From: M30B80 sp965656935
Lineage (GTDB): Bacteria; Pseudomonadota; Alphaproteobacteria; Rhodobacterales; Rhodobacteraceae
Length of the DNA: 64,000 nt
Direction: 5' to 3'
Assembly: GCA_965656935.1 (NCBI GenBank)
Contig: CBFHMG010000010.1
Location: 34,374-98,373, forward strand
Shown: piece by piece, positions 52,962-62,230 of the stretch
Layout: each line of letters starts with the position of its first letter
Numbering within the stretch: position 1 is the stretch's first letter
The notes under the pieces: generated by a model
Told to the model about the DNA's origin: nothing
The model's database searches: none
What the model saw: only the letters and a program-made list of their open reading frames with translations
Translations under genes and position numbers: made by a program

Positions 52962-52964
52962 GGC

Positions 52965-54488
52965 TCAGCTCCCCTCACTTGGGTTGAGAACGGCATCGAC
53001 ATAGCCTTGGCGATCAAAAAGCTGCGAGGCGGTTTCGCCCAGATAGGCCGAAACGGGCCCTGCAAAAACCGCAAGCCCTGCCAAGACGGCCAAGGTCAGC
53101 ATAACAGGCGCCACCTGCCCTGTTGTCGCGGGCGCGGGCTGGGGTGCCTCAGGCGCGGTCTCTGTCGTTAGGGAGGTGGATTTCCAAAACAGGATGCTCC
53201 CTGCGCGGCCAAAGCCCACAATCGTCAGGAGCGAGCCGATCAGCACCGCCGACCAGCCCCAGACAATCGTGTCAGGATCGCGGATCGCGTCAAGGATCAG
53301 CAGTTTGCCCAAGAAGCCGCTCAATGGTGGCATCCCCGCCATGGCGATGGCCGCCGCGAAGAACAGCGCCGCAAACAGGCCGTTTTGCACGGTAGGCGCT
53401 TCGGGGCGCAACCTGTCGCCCGAGCGGCGAGAGACCACGAGATCAGCGATCAGAAACAGGCAGGCCGCCGCGAAGGTGGAATGGACCATGTAATACAGCG
53501 CCGCCGACATCCCCACAGGTGTGAACATCGCGACCGAGATAAACAAGGTTCCCATCGAGCCCACGACCGAGAAGGCGATCAAGGGCATCAGGCGGCGCGC
53601 GCCCAGAACACCCAAAGCCCCGACGGCGATGGTCAGGATTGCGGCTGGAAACAACCACGTGCCCGCCAGATCTTCCGTACCCGCACTGCCAGGACCAAAG
53701 ACCGTGGTATGGACCCGCAAGATCGCATAGGCCCCAACCTTGGTCATAATCGCAAAAAGTGCTGCCACAGGTGCGGGTGCTTGCGCATAGGTGGCAGGCA
53801 GCCAGAATTGCACAGGGAAAAGCGCGGCTTTCAAGGCAAATACGATCATCAGCAAGATCACCGCCACGCGGACAAGCGCCGCCTCTTCCATCGGGATTTC
53901 AGGGATACGCACCGCAAGATCGGCGATATTGAGCGTGCCTGTCGAAGCATACAGCGTGCCCAAAGCAAAAAGGAACAGCGTCGATCCAGCAAGGTTCATG
54001 ACCACATATTGCAGCCCCGCCTGCATCCTCTCCTTGCCGCCCGAATGGATCATCAAACCATACGAGGCGATCAGCAGAACCTCGAAGAAGACAAACAGGT
54101 TAAAGATGTCGCCCGTCAAGAAAGCCCCGCAAACGCCCATAAGCTGGAACTGGAACAGGGCATGGAAATGGCGGCCCCGCGCGTCCCAGCCTGTCGTGAT
54201 CGCATGGATCAACACAATCAGCGCCAGCGAGGAGGTCAACAGCACCATCAGCGCCGAAAGGCGGTCAAGGACCAGCACAATTCCGAAAGGTGCGGGCCAA
54301 TCCCCCAGCCTATAGACATGGGTCGTGCCATCTGCCGCGAAAGCAACAAGCGCCAGCGCAATCCCCGCCAGAAGCACGGTGCCCGTAACCGAGGCGATGC
54401 GCGCCAAGGTGATGTCAAAGCGCATCGCGAAGGCAATGATCGGGGCCAGAAGCGCCGGCAGGATGACCGGCAGAATAATCCAGTGCAT
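52965..54488 (-). CDS. mrpD: Mrp/Pha antiporter subunit D
   Basis: 507 residues, about 14 membrane helices, homologous to the NuoM/NuoN proton-pumping subunits. Conserved elements are FFEVLLIASYGLMIHSG with the key Glu, and KAALFPVQFWLPATYAQAPAP with the key Lys. It forms one of the two proton/cation paths of the complex. Its start overlaps the last base of subunit C. Confidence 0.95.
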   Translation of the reverse strand: MHWIILPVILPALLAPIIAFAMRFDITLARIASVTGTVLLAGIALALVAFAADGTTHVYRLGDWPAPFGIVLVLDRLSALMVLLTSSLALIVLIHAITTGWDARGRHFHALFQFQLMGVCGAFLTGDIFNLFVFFEVLLIASYGLMIHSGGKERMQAGLQYVVMNLAGSTLFLFALGTLYASTGTLNIADLAVRIPEIPMEEAALVRVAVILLMIVFALKAALFPVQFWLPATYAQAPAPVAALFAIMTKVGAYAILRVHTTVFGPGSAGTEDLAGTWLFPAAILTIAVGALGVLGARRLMPLIAFSVVGSMGTLFISVAMFTPVGMSAALYYMVHSTFAAACLFLIADLVVSRRSGDRLRPEAPTVQNGLFAALFFAAAIAMAGMPPLSGFLGKLLILDAIRDPDTIVWGWSAVLIGSLLTIVGFGRAGSILFWKSTSLTTETAPEAPQPAPATTGQVAPVMLTLAVLAGLAVFAGPVSAYLGETASQLFDRQGYVDAVLNPSEGS

Positions 54489-54853
54489 CAGGCGGCCCTC
54501 TCGTTATCGTCGTCTGTATCGCTGCCCTCTGGGTCAAGGTCGATGCGGTCGCTATCGGCCTCCAGATAGGCGCCAAGCCCGATCATCACCAAAACGGCCG
54601 TCATCCCGAAGGAGATCACGATCGCGGTCAATACAAGGGCTTGTGGCAGCGGGTCGGTATAGCTTGCATCGCCGTATTTCGACAGGATGGGGGATTGGTC
54701 AATCGCCAGCCGCCCGCTGGCGAACAGGAACACGTTTACTGCATAGGATAGCAGCGCAAGGCCAAGGATGACGGGAAAGGTTCTGAGCCGCAAAAGCAGG
54801 TAAATCCCGCCTGCTGTCAGAATGCCGATGCTGCTTGCAACGATGAGTTCCAT
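54488..54853 (-). CDS. mrpC: Mrp/Pha antiporter subunit C
   Basis: 121 residues from the ATG at 54853; the longer open frame runs into subunit A. NuoK-like with three helices; motifs GIYLLLRLRTFPVILGLALLS (first part) and DPLPQALVLTAIVISFGMTA. Its C-terminal tail is unusually acidic (GSDTDDDNERAA). Confidence 0.94.
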   Translation of the reverse strand: MELIVASSIGILTAGGIYLLLRLRTFPVILGLALLSYAVNVFLFASGRLAIDQSPILSKYGDASYTDPLPQALVLTAIVISFGMTAVLVMIGLGAYLEADSDRIDLDPEGSDTDDDNERAA

Positions 54854-54854
54854 A

Positions 54855-57713
54855 TCAGCTCTCCCCCTCGTCTTTGGCCTTTTGGCCAGGGTCGTAATCC
54901 ATCGGCTCGAGATTGACTGTCTCACCGCCAACACCCGCGATGCGGCTGAGGCTATAGAGCATCAACATCACAGCACCCAAGACCGTCAGGAAGACGCCCA
55001 GATCGAACAGCATTGCTGTGGCGAGCTCGAATTCCTCGATCGGGGGAAGGTGGATATAGGTATAGGCGCTGGTCAGAAACGGCTTGCCTGCCAGCCATGC
55101 ACCCACGCCCGTCAGCCCTGCAATCACAACGCCAAGCCCGATCATGGTGTGATATTCGATCCGCTTGCGCTCTTGGGTCCATGCAAAGCCCGAGGCCATA
55201 TATTGCATCAAGAGCGCAATCGCGATCACAAGCCCCGCAACAAACCCACCGCCCGGCTCATTATGGCCGCGCAGGAAGATATAAAGGCCCACAACAACCG
55301 CGATTGGCATCAAAACGCGGGTGACAACAACCATCATCAACGGGTGCCTGTCGCGAGAGATATCATTCGTGAAATCGGCCTTGCGCAACCGCCGCCCCGC
55401 TGGCCCATCCAGCAGCGCATGCATCATCGCGTAGATCACAAGGCCCGCGATGCCCAGAACGATGATCTCGCCAAAGGTGTCATAGCCACGGAAATCGACC
55501 AAGATCACATTGACCACATTGGTCCCGCCCCCGCCTTCATAGCTATTGGCAAGGTGATATTCCGAGATCGTCTCGATATCGCGCATCAAGAAGGCATAGG
55601 CCAAAGCCGCCACCCCGCCGCCCGCACCAAGCGCGATCAGACCATCGCGCAGCTTCAGACCAGTGGAGCTTTCTTTCGGCGTTGATTTCGGCATGAAATG
55701 CAGCGCCAGAAGCAGCAGCATGATGGTCACGGTCTCGACCGAGATTTGCGTCAGCGCCAGATCAGGGGCCGAGAGATAGGCAAAACCCGCCGAGATCGAC
55801 AGCCCGATAATCCCGATCAACACCAGCGCCCGAAAGCGGTGGTGGTGCATCGTCACAACCGAGATCGTGGCCGCGATCAACATGATCCAACCCACGGCAA
55901 TCACGGGCGGCACAGGCAACAATTCACGTGTCGGGGCCGACAGACCGCTGGAGGAATAGGCGATCCAGCCAAAGGCCACGGATGTAACGGTGAAAATCGC
56001 CAGATAGCGGCTGATGGCACCATTATGGCTGATCTCGGTAACAGCGCGCGAGGCAGAGACAATCCCTGCAACCAGCCTGTCAAAAATGGCCTTGGCTTCG
56101 GGACGCGGAAGCGCGTTCCAGATTTCCTCAAGCACTCCATGTTGCGACAGCAAAACCGCCCCGCCAATGACGGCCAGAACAGACATCCACAGCGCAGGCG
56201 TCACCCCGTGCCAGATCTTGAGATGGGGGTGCAGATCAGCACCCGTGACCGCATTGGCGGCTGCCGTGACCACGCCTTCGGCAAGGAAGGGGGCCAGACC
56301 GATCACAATCACCAAGACACAAAGAAGCGCAGGCGCGGCCCACATGCCGAAGGGCGGATCATGGGGCGTGTGGGGGTAGTCGTCGCGCACGGGGCCAAGG
56401 AAAACATGCCAGATAAAGCGCAGCGAATAGGCCACCGAAAGGAGCGCGCCGATCGTGGCCAGAACAGGCACGGCATAGGGGCTTGAGAACCAATCAGTAT
56501 GCGAGGCCTCCTCAAGCATCATTTCCTTAGACAGGAAGCCGTTGAACAGCGGTATCCCCGCCATGGACAGCGCCGCCACAGCGCCAATCGCAAAGGTTAT
56601 GGGCATCAAGTGCCGCAACCCGCCTAAACGCTTGATATCGCGCGTATGGGTTTCGTGATCCACAATGCCCGCCGTCATGAACAGCGCCGCCTTGAAGGTC
56701 AGGTGGTTGATGATGTGGAATACCGCCGCCACAGCCGCCGCTTGGGTGCCAAAGCCCAAGAGCATGGTCAAAAGACCCAAATGACTGACCGTCGAGAAGG
56801 CCAGAAGCGCCTTGAGGTCATCCTTGAACAGCGCAATCAGCGCGCCCAGAACCATCGTCACAAGGCCCGTGGTCGTCACGATATAGAACCACGCATCGGT
56901 GCCCGCCAGCGCAGGCCACATCCGAGCCATCAGGAAGACACCCGCCTTCACCATCGTGGCCGAATGCAGATAGGCCGAGACAGGCGTGGGCGCGGCCATC
57001 GCATGGGGCAGCCAGAAATGGAAGGGGAATTGCGCCGATTTGGTAAAGGCCCCCAGCAGAATCAGGATCAGCGCTGGCAAATACCACTCGGACGCGCGGA
57101 TCAGATCACCCGCCGCCAAGATATCGGTCAGGTTATAGCTGCCCACGATATTGCCCAGGATCAGCATGCCACCAATCATCGCAAGCCCGCCCGCGCCCGT
57201 GACGGTCAGCGCCATCCGCGCGCCTTGGCGGCCTTCGGGCAAATGCTTCCAATAACCGATCAGCAAGAAGGACGAAAGCGAAGTCAGCTCCCAGAAAATC
57301 AACAAAAGCAGGATGTTATCGGACAAAACGATACCAAGCATCGCGCCTTGGAACATCAACAGATAGGTATAGAACTGCCCCATCGGATCCTCACCCGAGA
57401 GGTAGAAGCGCGCATAAAGCGTGATCAACAGGCCCACACCCAGAATCATGCCTGCAAATAACAGGCCCAACCCATCCAGAAAGAAGGAGGCCGACAGCCC
57501 AAGCTGTGGCAGCCATTCGATCTGGGCTTGAATCACCTCGCCGCGCAAAACGGCGGGGGCCAGAACGATCAGCATCGTCAGCGCGAAAAGGGTCGGCACG
57601 GCGGTCGCGATCGCGCAGGCATTGCGCCCTGCCCGTATCATCAGCCCCGGCAACAGCGCTCCGATAAAGGGAAGCGCCGCGATAATTAGAAGGATGACCC
57701 CCTCGTGACTCAT
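54855..57713 (-). CDS. mrpA: Mrp/Pha antiporter subunit A fused to subunit B
   Basis: 952 residues from the ATG at 57713. The first about 780 residues are MrpA (NuoL-like), with FWELTSLSSFLLIGYW, AQFPFHFWLPHAMAAPTPVSA and STVSHLGLLTMLLGFG. The last about 170 residues are an MrpB-type domain, seen in GHNEPGGGFVAGLVIAIALLM. No separate mrpB gene exists, so the operon is the six-gene Pha layout known from Sinorhizobium. The complex exchanges Na+ or K+ for protons, important at high pH or salinity. Which cation is moved cannot be told from sequence. Confidence 0.95.
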   Translation of the reverse strand: MSHEGVILLIIAALPFIGALLPGLMIRAGRNACAIATAVPTLFALTMLIVLAPAVLRGEVIQAQIEWLPQLGLSASFFLDGLGLLFAGMILGVGLLITLYARFYLSGEDPMGQFYTYLLMFQGAMLGIVLSDNILLLLIFWELTSLSSFLLIGYWKHLPEGRQGARMALTVTGAGGLAMIGGMLILGNIVGSYNLTDILAAGDLIRASEWYLPALILILLGAFTKSAQFPFHFWLPHAMAAPTPVSAYLHSATMVKAGVFLMARMWPALAGTDAWFYIVTTTGLVTMVLGALIALFKDDLKALLAFSTVSHLGLLTMLLGFGTQAAAVAAVFHIINHLTFKAALFMTAGIVDHETHTRDIKRLGGLRHLMPITFAIGAVAALSMAGIPLFNGFLSKEMMLEEASHTDWFSSPYAVPVLATIGALLSVAYSLRFIWHVFLGPVRDDYPHTPHDPPFGMWAAPALLCVLVIVIGLAPFLAEGVVTAAANAVTGADLHPHLKIWHGVTPALWMSVLAVIGGAVLLSQHGVLEEIWNALPRPEAKAIFDRLVAGIVSASRAVTEISHNGAISRYLAIFTVTSVAFGWIAYSSSGLSAPTRELLPVPPVIAVGWIMLIAATISVVTMHHHRFRALVLIGIIGLSISAGFAYLSAPDLALTQISVETVTIMLLLLALHFMPKSTPKESSTGLKLRDGLIALGAGGGVAALAYAFLMRDIETISEYHLANSYEGGGGTNVVNVILVDFRGYDTFGEIIVLGIAGLVIYAMMHALLDGPAGRRLRKADFTNDISRDRHPLMMVVVTRVLMPIAVVVGLYIFLRGHNEPGGGFVAGLVIAIALLMQYMASGFAWTQERKRIEYHTMIGLGVVIAGLTGVGAWLAGKPFLTSAYTYIHLPPIEEFELATAMLFDLGVFLTVLGAVMLMLYSLSRIAGVGGETVNLEPMDYDPGQKAKDEGES

Positions 57714-57986
57714 GATTTTGCCTTGTCGTTTTATGTGGTCCGAGCGGTTTGTAACCGCTGCATCAAAGCACTTCAATCAGGTGTTTTGCGCAGCACACAG
57801 GTCTTTGGGCCAAGCGCAGGAAAGGCCCAGCGCCTCCGCCATATCTGCCGCCCCGTGAAATGATCAAAAGTCGCATCCCGCCTTACCTTCGCGCGCCCCA
57901 TGGACGGCGCTGCGAAATTATGGATAGTCAGCATTCGGGGATGCCAGCAGCCTCTGGCCGCCCGTTCACAATTCGGGAAATATCAC
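57714..57986. other. Divergent intergenic region between mrp operon and class V PLP gene
   Basis: About 270 bases. No gene, terminator or clear palindromic operator is seen. It must contain the promoters of the leftward mrp operon and of the rightward catabolic operon. Confidence 0.5.
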
Positions 57987-59246
57987 ATGCTTACGTCCAA
58001 ACCCGGCCTTCTTGAGGAAGTGCGCGCTCGTTTCGCCCATGTCGACACCTGCCCTTTTGAGGGCAACCGTGTCTTCTTTGAAAATGCAGGTGGTGCGCTG
58101 ACGCTCAATTCCGTGGTCGAGACCTCGGGCCGCATGGCCGCGATCCCTGACAATCAGGGCCGCGACAACCCCGCCGCCAAGGCGCTGGTCGCGATGATCG
58201 ACAAGGCCAAGGCTGATATGGCGATCTTGTTCAATGCGCCTGATGGCCAGTTCTTTGTCGGCGAAAGCGGGACGGAGCTTTTGTTCCGCCTGATCCGCAC
58301 CGCTTGCCTTGGCACGCCTGCGGGCAAGGTCATGGGCTCAACCGTCGAGCATCCCGCGAGCCGCAGTGCCGCGCATAAATGGGCCGAAGTTGCGGGCAAA
58401 CCCCATGTCCTGATCGCCCATGATGATGCAACAGGCGCGGTTGATGCCGCAGCCTATGCCGCGCAAATCACCCCTGACACACAAGTGGCCACCATCCTGC
58501 ACACCTCGCCTGTGACAGGTATGGGCATGGATATTCCCGCGATCTCTCAAGCCATCCGCGCTGTGGCCCCTGATTGCTTTATCATCGTTGATGGCATCCA
58601 GCACGCCGCCCATGGCCGCCTTGATATCGCCAGCTACGGGATCGATGGCTATGTGATCTCGCCCTATAAGGTCTTCTCGCGGCATGGCTATGGGGTGGCT
58701 TGGGTCTCGGACCGTCTGGCCGCCCTGTCCCATGATCATCTGCTCGGTGCCCCCGGTGAGCCATGGGAGCTTGGCACACGCGACACGGGCGCTTATGCGA
58801 CTTTCTCGGATGTGGTGGATTATTTTGAATGGTTGGGCAGCCAGTTCACCCAAAGCAGCGACCGCCGCGACCGCATGGTGGCCGCAGGCGAAGCGATCCA
58901 TGCACATGAGCAAAGCCTGACCAATGCGATGATCCATGGCACGGGCAATCTCAAAGGTCTGTCGCAGATGGAGGATGTCACCATCATCGGAGGCGTGGAC
59001 AATCCGCGCCGCGAAGGGCTTGTCTGCATCGCGGTCAAGGATCAGGACGCAGCCGATGTTGTCACCAAATTGCGCGAGCGGGGCATCCGCACCCATATGC
59101 GCAAGGATGACCATTACTCGGGCAATATCCTTGGGCCTTTGGGCATCGTGAATGCGATCCGCGTATCGATGTGCCACTACAATACCGAAACGGAAGTCGC
59201 GCAATTTCTACAAGCGATGCGTGAGATCACCGAAGACGCCAGCTAA
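57987..59246 (+). CDS. Class V PLP-dependent enzyme (cysteine desulfurase/kynureninase-like fold)
   Basis: 419 residues from the ATG at 57987; the frame extends upstream to 57900 without a ribosome site. Fold type I PLP enzyme: VFFENAGGALTLNSV at the start, STVEHPASRSAAHKW, IVDGIQHAAHGRLDI and the Schiff-base Lys in SPYKVFSRHGYG. The NAGGA and DGIQHAAH motifs resemble cysteine desulfurase-like aminotransferases of the CsdA type, but the C-terminal reactive Cys loop is not evident. It is first in an operon with diaminopropionate ammonia-lyase and an M20 hydrolase, suggesting amino-acid breakdown. Reaction unknown. Confidence 0.82.
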   Translation: MLTSKPGLLEEVRARFAHVDTCPFEGNRVFFENAGGALTLNSVVETSGRMAAIPDNQGRDNPAAKALVAMIDKAKADMAILFNAPDGQFFVGESGTELLFRLIRTACLGTPAGKVMGSTVEHPASRSAAHKWAEVAGKPHVLIAHDDATGAVDAAAYAAQITPDTQVATILHTSPVTGMGMDIPAISQAIRAVAPDCFIIVDGIQHAAHGRLDIASYGIDGYVISPYKVFSRHGYGVAWVSDRLAALSHDHLLGAPGEPWELGTRDTGAYATFSDVVDYFEWLGSQFTQSSDRRDRMVAAGEAIHAHEQSLTNAMIHGTGNLKGLSQMEDVTIIGGVDNPRREGLVCIAVKDQDAADVVTKLRERGIRTHMRKDDHYSGNILGPLGIVNAIRVSMCHYNTETEVAQFLQAMREITEDAS

Positions 59247-59275
59247 CGCCGCACAGGCCAGAGGAAGGGAAAGCG

Positions 59276-60484
59276 ATGTCCACCCAGCCCTATTTGCACA
59301 GCCCCCTTGCCGCGCGCGGCCAAGCGCTGGACCCACGTGATGCCGAAACGCTGAGCATTGCGGGCGCAGACCGCGTAGCGCAAACGCTGGCGATGCGCGA
59401 GAATGCGGGTGCCACGCCGCTTCATGCCCTGCCTGTTTTGGCGGGTGAGCTGGGACTTGGCGCGCTTTACGTCAAAGATGAGGGGTTTCGCCTTGGTCTG
59501 GGCAGTTTCAAAGCGCTTGGCGGCGCCTATGCGCTGATGGTTCTGGTCCGTGAAGAAGCCAGCCGCCAATTGGGCCGCGAAGTCGCGATCTCCGAAGTGA
59601 TGTCGGAAGAGGTGCGCGCGGTGGCCGCTGGAATGGTCTTTGCCTGCGCTACGGATGGCAATCACGGGCGCTCGGTCGCGCAAGGGGCGCAATTGATGGG
59701 TGCCCGCGCGGTTATCTTTGTGCATGCAGGTGTCAGCCAAGCCCGCGCCGATGCAATTGCCGCCTTCGGGGCCGAGATCACCCGCGTGGCGGGCAATTAC
59801 GATGCCTCGGTGGCCGAGGCCTCCCGCGTGGCTGAAACCCAAGGCTGGACGGTGCTGTCCGACACCTCATGGCCGGGCTATGAATATATCCCCTCGCTGG
59901 TGATGCAGGGCTATACCGCCATGGTCCGCGAGGCTTTGGCCGAGATGCCGCAGCCGCCCACCCATATCTTCCTGCAAGCAGGCGTGGGCGGCTTCGCGGC
60001 GGCGGTTGCGGGTCATATGAGTGTGGTTCTGGGCGAAAACCGCCCCCATATCACCATTGTTGATCCCGCCCGTGCGGCCTGCCTCTATGAAAGCGCCAAA
60101 ATCGGCCATCCCGTGGAGGTGCCCGAGACCGAATCCACCGTCATGGCGATGCTGGAATGTTTCGAGCCCTCGATGGTAGCCTTCCGTGTGCTGGAACGTG
60201 TGGCCGATGGCTTCATGACGGTCGATGAGGACAGCGCTTGGGACGTGATGAACCGCCTTGCCCGCCCCAAAGGCGATGATCCCGCGATTGTCGCAGGCGA
60301 AAGCGGTGGCGCGGGGCTGGCCGCAGCCATCGAGGTGTTGAACCAGCCCGATCTGGCCGCAAAAATCGGGCTCGGGCCGGACGCGCGGGTGCTGGTCTTC
60401 AACACAGAAGGCGCGACCGATCCTGCCCTGTTCCAAGAGATGACGGGCCTGAGCCCCGAGGCGGTTCTGGACCAAGCCGCATGA
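59276..60484 (+). CDS. dpaL: Diaminopropionate ammonia-lyase
   Basis: 402 residues, fold type II PLP enzyme. The PLP Lys79 is in GLGSFKALGGAYAL. Other family marks are CATDGNHGRSVAQGAQ, VLSDTSWPGYEYIP, FLQAGVGGFAAAV and GESGGAGLAAAIE. It converts 2,3-diaminopropionate to pyruvate and two ammonia. An AGGAAGGGAAAG ribosome site precedes the start. It overlaps the M20 hydrolase gene by ATGA. Confidence 0.9.
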   Translation: MSTQPYLHSPLAARGQALDPRDAETLSIAGADRVAQTLAMRENAGATPLHALPVLAGELGLGALYVKDEGFRLGLGSFKALGGAYALMVLVREEASRQLGREVAISEVMSEEVRAVAAGMVFACATDGNHGRSVAQGAQLMGARAVIFVHAGVSQARADAIAAFGAEITRVAGNYDASVAEASRVAETQGWTVLSDTSWPGYEYIPSLVMQGYTAMVREALAEMPQPPTHIFLQAGVGGFAAAVAGHMSVVLGENRPHITIVDPARAACLYESAKIGHPVEVPETESTVMAMLECFEPSMVAFRVLERVADGFMTVDEDSAWDVMNRLARPKGDDPAIVAGESGGAGLAAAIEVLNQPDLAAKIGLGPDARVLVFNTEGATDPALFQEMTGLSPEAVLDQAA

Positions 60485-61629
60485 GCGACCTGACAGCGCT
60501 TGAGAGCCGCATGACCCATTGGCGGCATGATCTGCACCGCCATCCCGAATTCGGCTTCGAGGAAAGCCGCACCGCCGCGTTTGTGGCCGACACCCTGCGC
60601 GGCTTTGGCCTTGAGGTGGCGGAAGGCGTGGGCGGCACGGGCGTTGTCGGCACACTCAAACGCGGCACATCCAACCGCGCAATTGGCCTGCGCGCCGATA
60701 TGGACGCCCTGCGCATCTCCGAGGCCACGGGGGCGGAATATGCCTCGCAAAACGCGGGGCTGATGCATGCTTGCGGCCATGACGGGCACACCGCCATGCT
60801 GCTTGGGGCGGCGCAACTCCTTGCTGAGGAAGGCGGGTTTGACGGCACCGTGCGCTTTATCTTCCAACCCGCCGAGGAATGGGGCCAAGGCGCAACCGCA
60901 ATGCTGGATGACGGCTTGCTGGAACGCTTTCCCTTTGACGAGGTTTACGGCTTACACAACATGCCCGCCCTGCCCCTTGGCACGATTGAGACCCGCGCAG
61001 GCGCGATCATGTCGGCGGAAGATATCTTCGAGATCACGTTGCGCGGCCAAGGCGGTCATGCCTCCCGCCCCGATTGGGGCCGCGAGGCGATGGTGCCTGC
61101 CTGCGCTCTGGTGCTGGACCTGCAAACCATCGTCGCGCGGCGGCTTAACCCTGCCGATATCGCCGTTGTCTCGGTCACGGAAATCAGCACTGATGGCACC
61201 CGCAATGCTCTGCCAAGCGAGGCGCGTATTTCAGGCGATTGCCGCAGTTTCAGCCCTGATGTCTCGGCCCGTATCGAGACCGAGATGCGCCGCATTTGCG
61301 AAGGCACCGCCCTGACCCATGGCCTTGAGGTGGAGCTGGACTATCGCCGCGAATTCGTGCCCACGATCAATGATCCAGACTTGGCCGCTTCCATGCTAAA
61401 CTCTGCGGCGCCGATCTCCCGCGAGAGCCGTATCCGCCCTGAACCCATGACAGGCTCCGAGGATTTCGCGCGGTTTCTCGCCCATGTTCCGGGATGTTTT
61501 GCCTTTATCGGCAATGGCGAGGACTGCGCGCCGCTGCATAGCCCGCGCTATGATTTCAATGATGCCGCCCTGATCCATGGCGCGCAGGTGCATGTGGCGA
61601 TCACGCGGGACAGATTGCCTGAGGCTTAG
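60481..61629 (+). CDS. M20 family amidohydrolase (aminoacylase/hippurate hydrolase type)
   Basis: 382 residues. Metal ligands are in LMHACGHDGHTAMLLG (Cys and His), FQPAEEWGQGA (Glu), YGLHNMPALPLG (His) and GSEDFARFLAHVPG. The dimerisation domain (about 180-290) lies between. It cleaves an acyl group from an N-acyl amino acid in the cytoplasm. Its overlap with dpaL suggests that the acylated substrate releases diaminopropionate or a similar amino acid. Confidence 0.9.
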   Translation: MSDLTALESRMTHWRHDLHRHPEFGFEESRTAAFVADTLRGFGLEVAEGVGGTGVVGTLKRGTSNRAIGLRADMDALRISEATGAEYASQNAGLMHACGHDGHTAMLLGAAQLLAEEGGFDGTVRFIFQPAEEWGQGATAMLDDGLLERFPFDEVYGLHNMPALPLGTIETRAGAIMSAEDIFEITLRGQGGHASRPDWGREAMVPACALVLDLQTIVARRLNPADIAVVSVTEISTDGTRNALPSEARISGDCRSFSPDVSARIETEMRRICEGTALTHGLEVELDYRREFVPTINDPDLAASMLNSAAPISRESRIRPEPMTGSEDFARFLAHVPGCFAFIGNGEDCAPLHSPRYDFNDAALIHGAQVHVAITRDRLPEA

Positions 61630-61723
61630 AGCGCATCGCTCGGATAGACCAAAACTAAATGATGCAGCATCAACCAAGCTTGGAGGCGCGACGAGCGGAT
61701 TTTGCCCCGCGCTGCGACACAAG

Positions 61724-61885
61724 CTGAGATATCCCCTGACGGCGACAAAGCTCAAGAATGCTGTCTTTGCGATAAAGGCCATCTAGCCCGATCCTGATCT
61801 TCTCCTCGGATGACCAGTGTTTGCGGATTGCCCATTAAATGTCTTTGACGATCTTCTCGCGAGAGCTCTTCGGTGTCTTTCTCAT
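61724..61885 (-). mobile_element. IS3-family OrfA transposase remnant
   Basis: From the ATG at 61885 the minus strand reads MRKTPKSSREKIVKDI, a TAA stop at 61837-61835, and then in the same frame WAIRKHWSSEEKIRIGLDGL and a further stretch ending LCRRQGISQ near 61724. This is the start of an IS3-type OrfA, broken by a stop and then degenerate. GTGCCAGATA (about 61911) and TATTTGGCAC (about 61942-61951) form an inverted repeat beside it. No OrfB is present. Confidence 0.75.
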
Positions 61886-61954
61886 CGCCCACTCCTCAGT
61901 GGTCAATGATGTGCCAGATACACTCTCTTATCAAATAACGCTATTTGGCACCAT

Positions 61955-62095
61955 AAGCGCTGACGGTAGACAGGGCATGAAGACATCACTGGCATAATTG
62001 CGTGCAGTGGGCGCATCATCAACGGAGTTGATCGCGGGGCAGACGATATTTTTAGCGTGGTTGGTTTTGGTGGGGGTTTGGGTGTTGGAGTGACG
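61955..62095 (+). pseudogene. Decayed duplicate of the yeiH 3' end
   Basis: Bases from about 61975 match the end of yeiH at about 48677-48780 with many substitutions; for example GTGGGCGCATCATCAACGG and GATCGCGGGGCAGACG are shared in order, and the GGCATGAA(G/A)ACATC(A/G)CTGGCA stretch aligns. A TAA interrupts the frame after CTGGCA, and the 5' part of the gene is missing. It sits next to the IS3 remnant. Confidence 0.8.
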
Positions 62096-62230
62096 ACTGA
62101 GTTCTTTGGGATCAGCAACTACAGTGACGGCGCATTTCAATTATCGCGCATTAGCAAGAAAGACTGTCAACTTGAACCTAAAGGCAATTATCCTTACTGG
62201 AAGATCTCAATCCTTTTGTAAGAGGTTAAT

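Noticed and set aside
53385..54569. 394-residue + strand frame opposite mrpD
   Set aside because: Low-complexity Gln/Arg/His shadow of a membrane protein gene.
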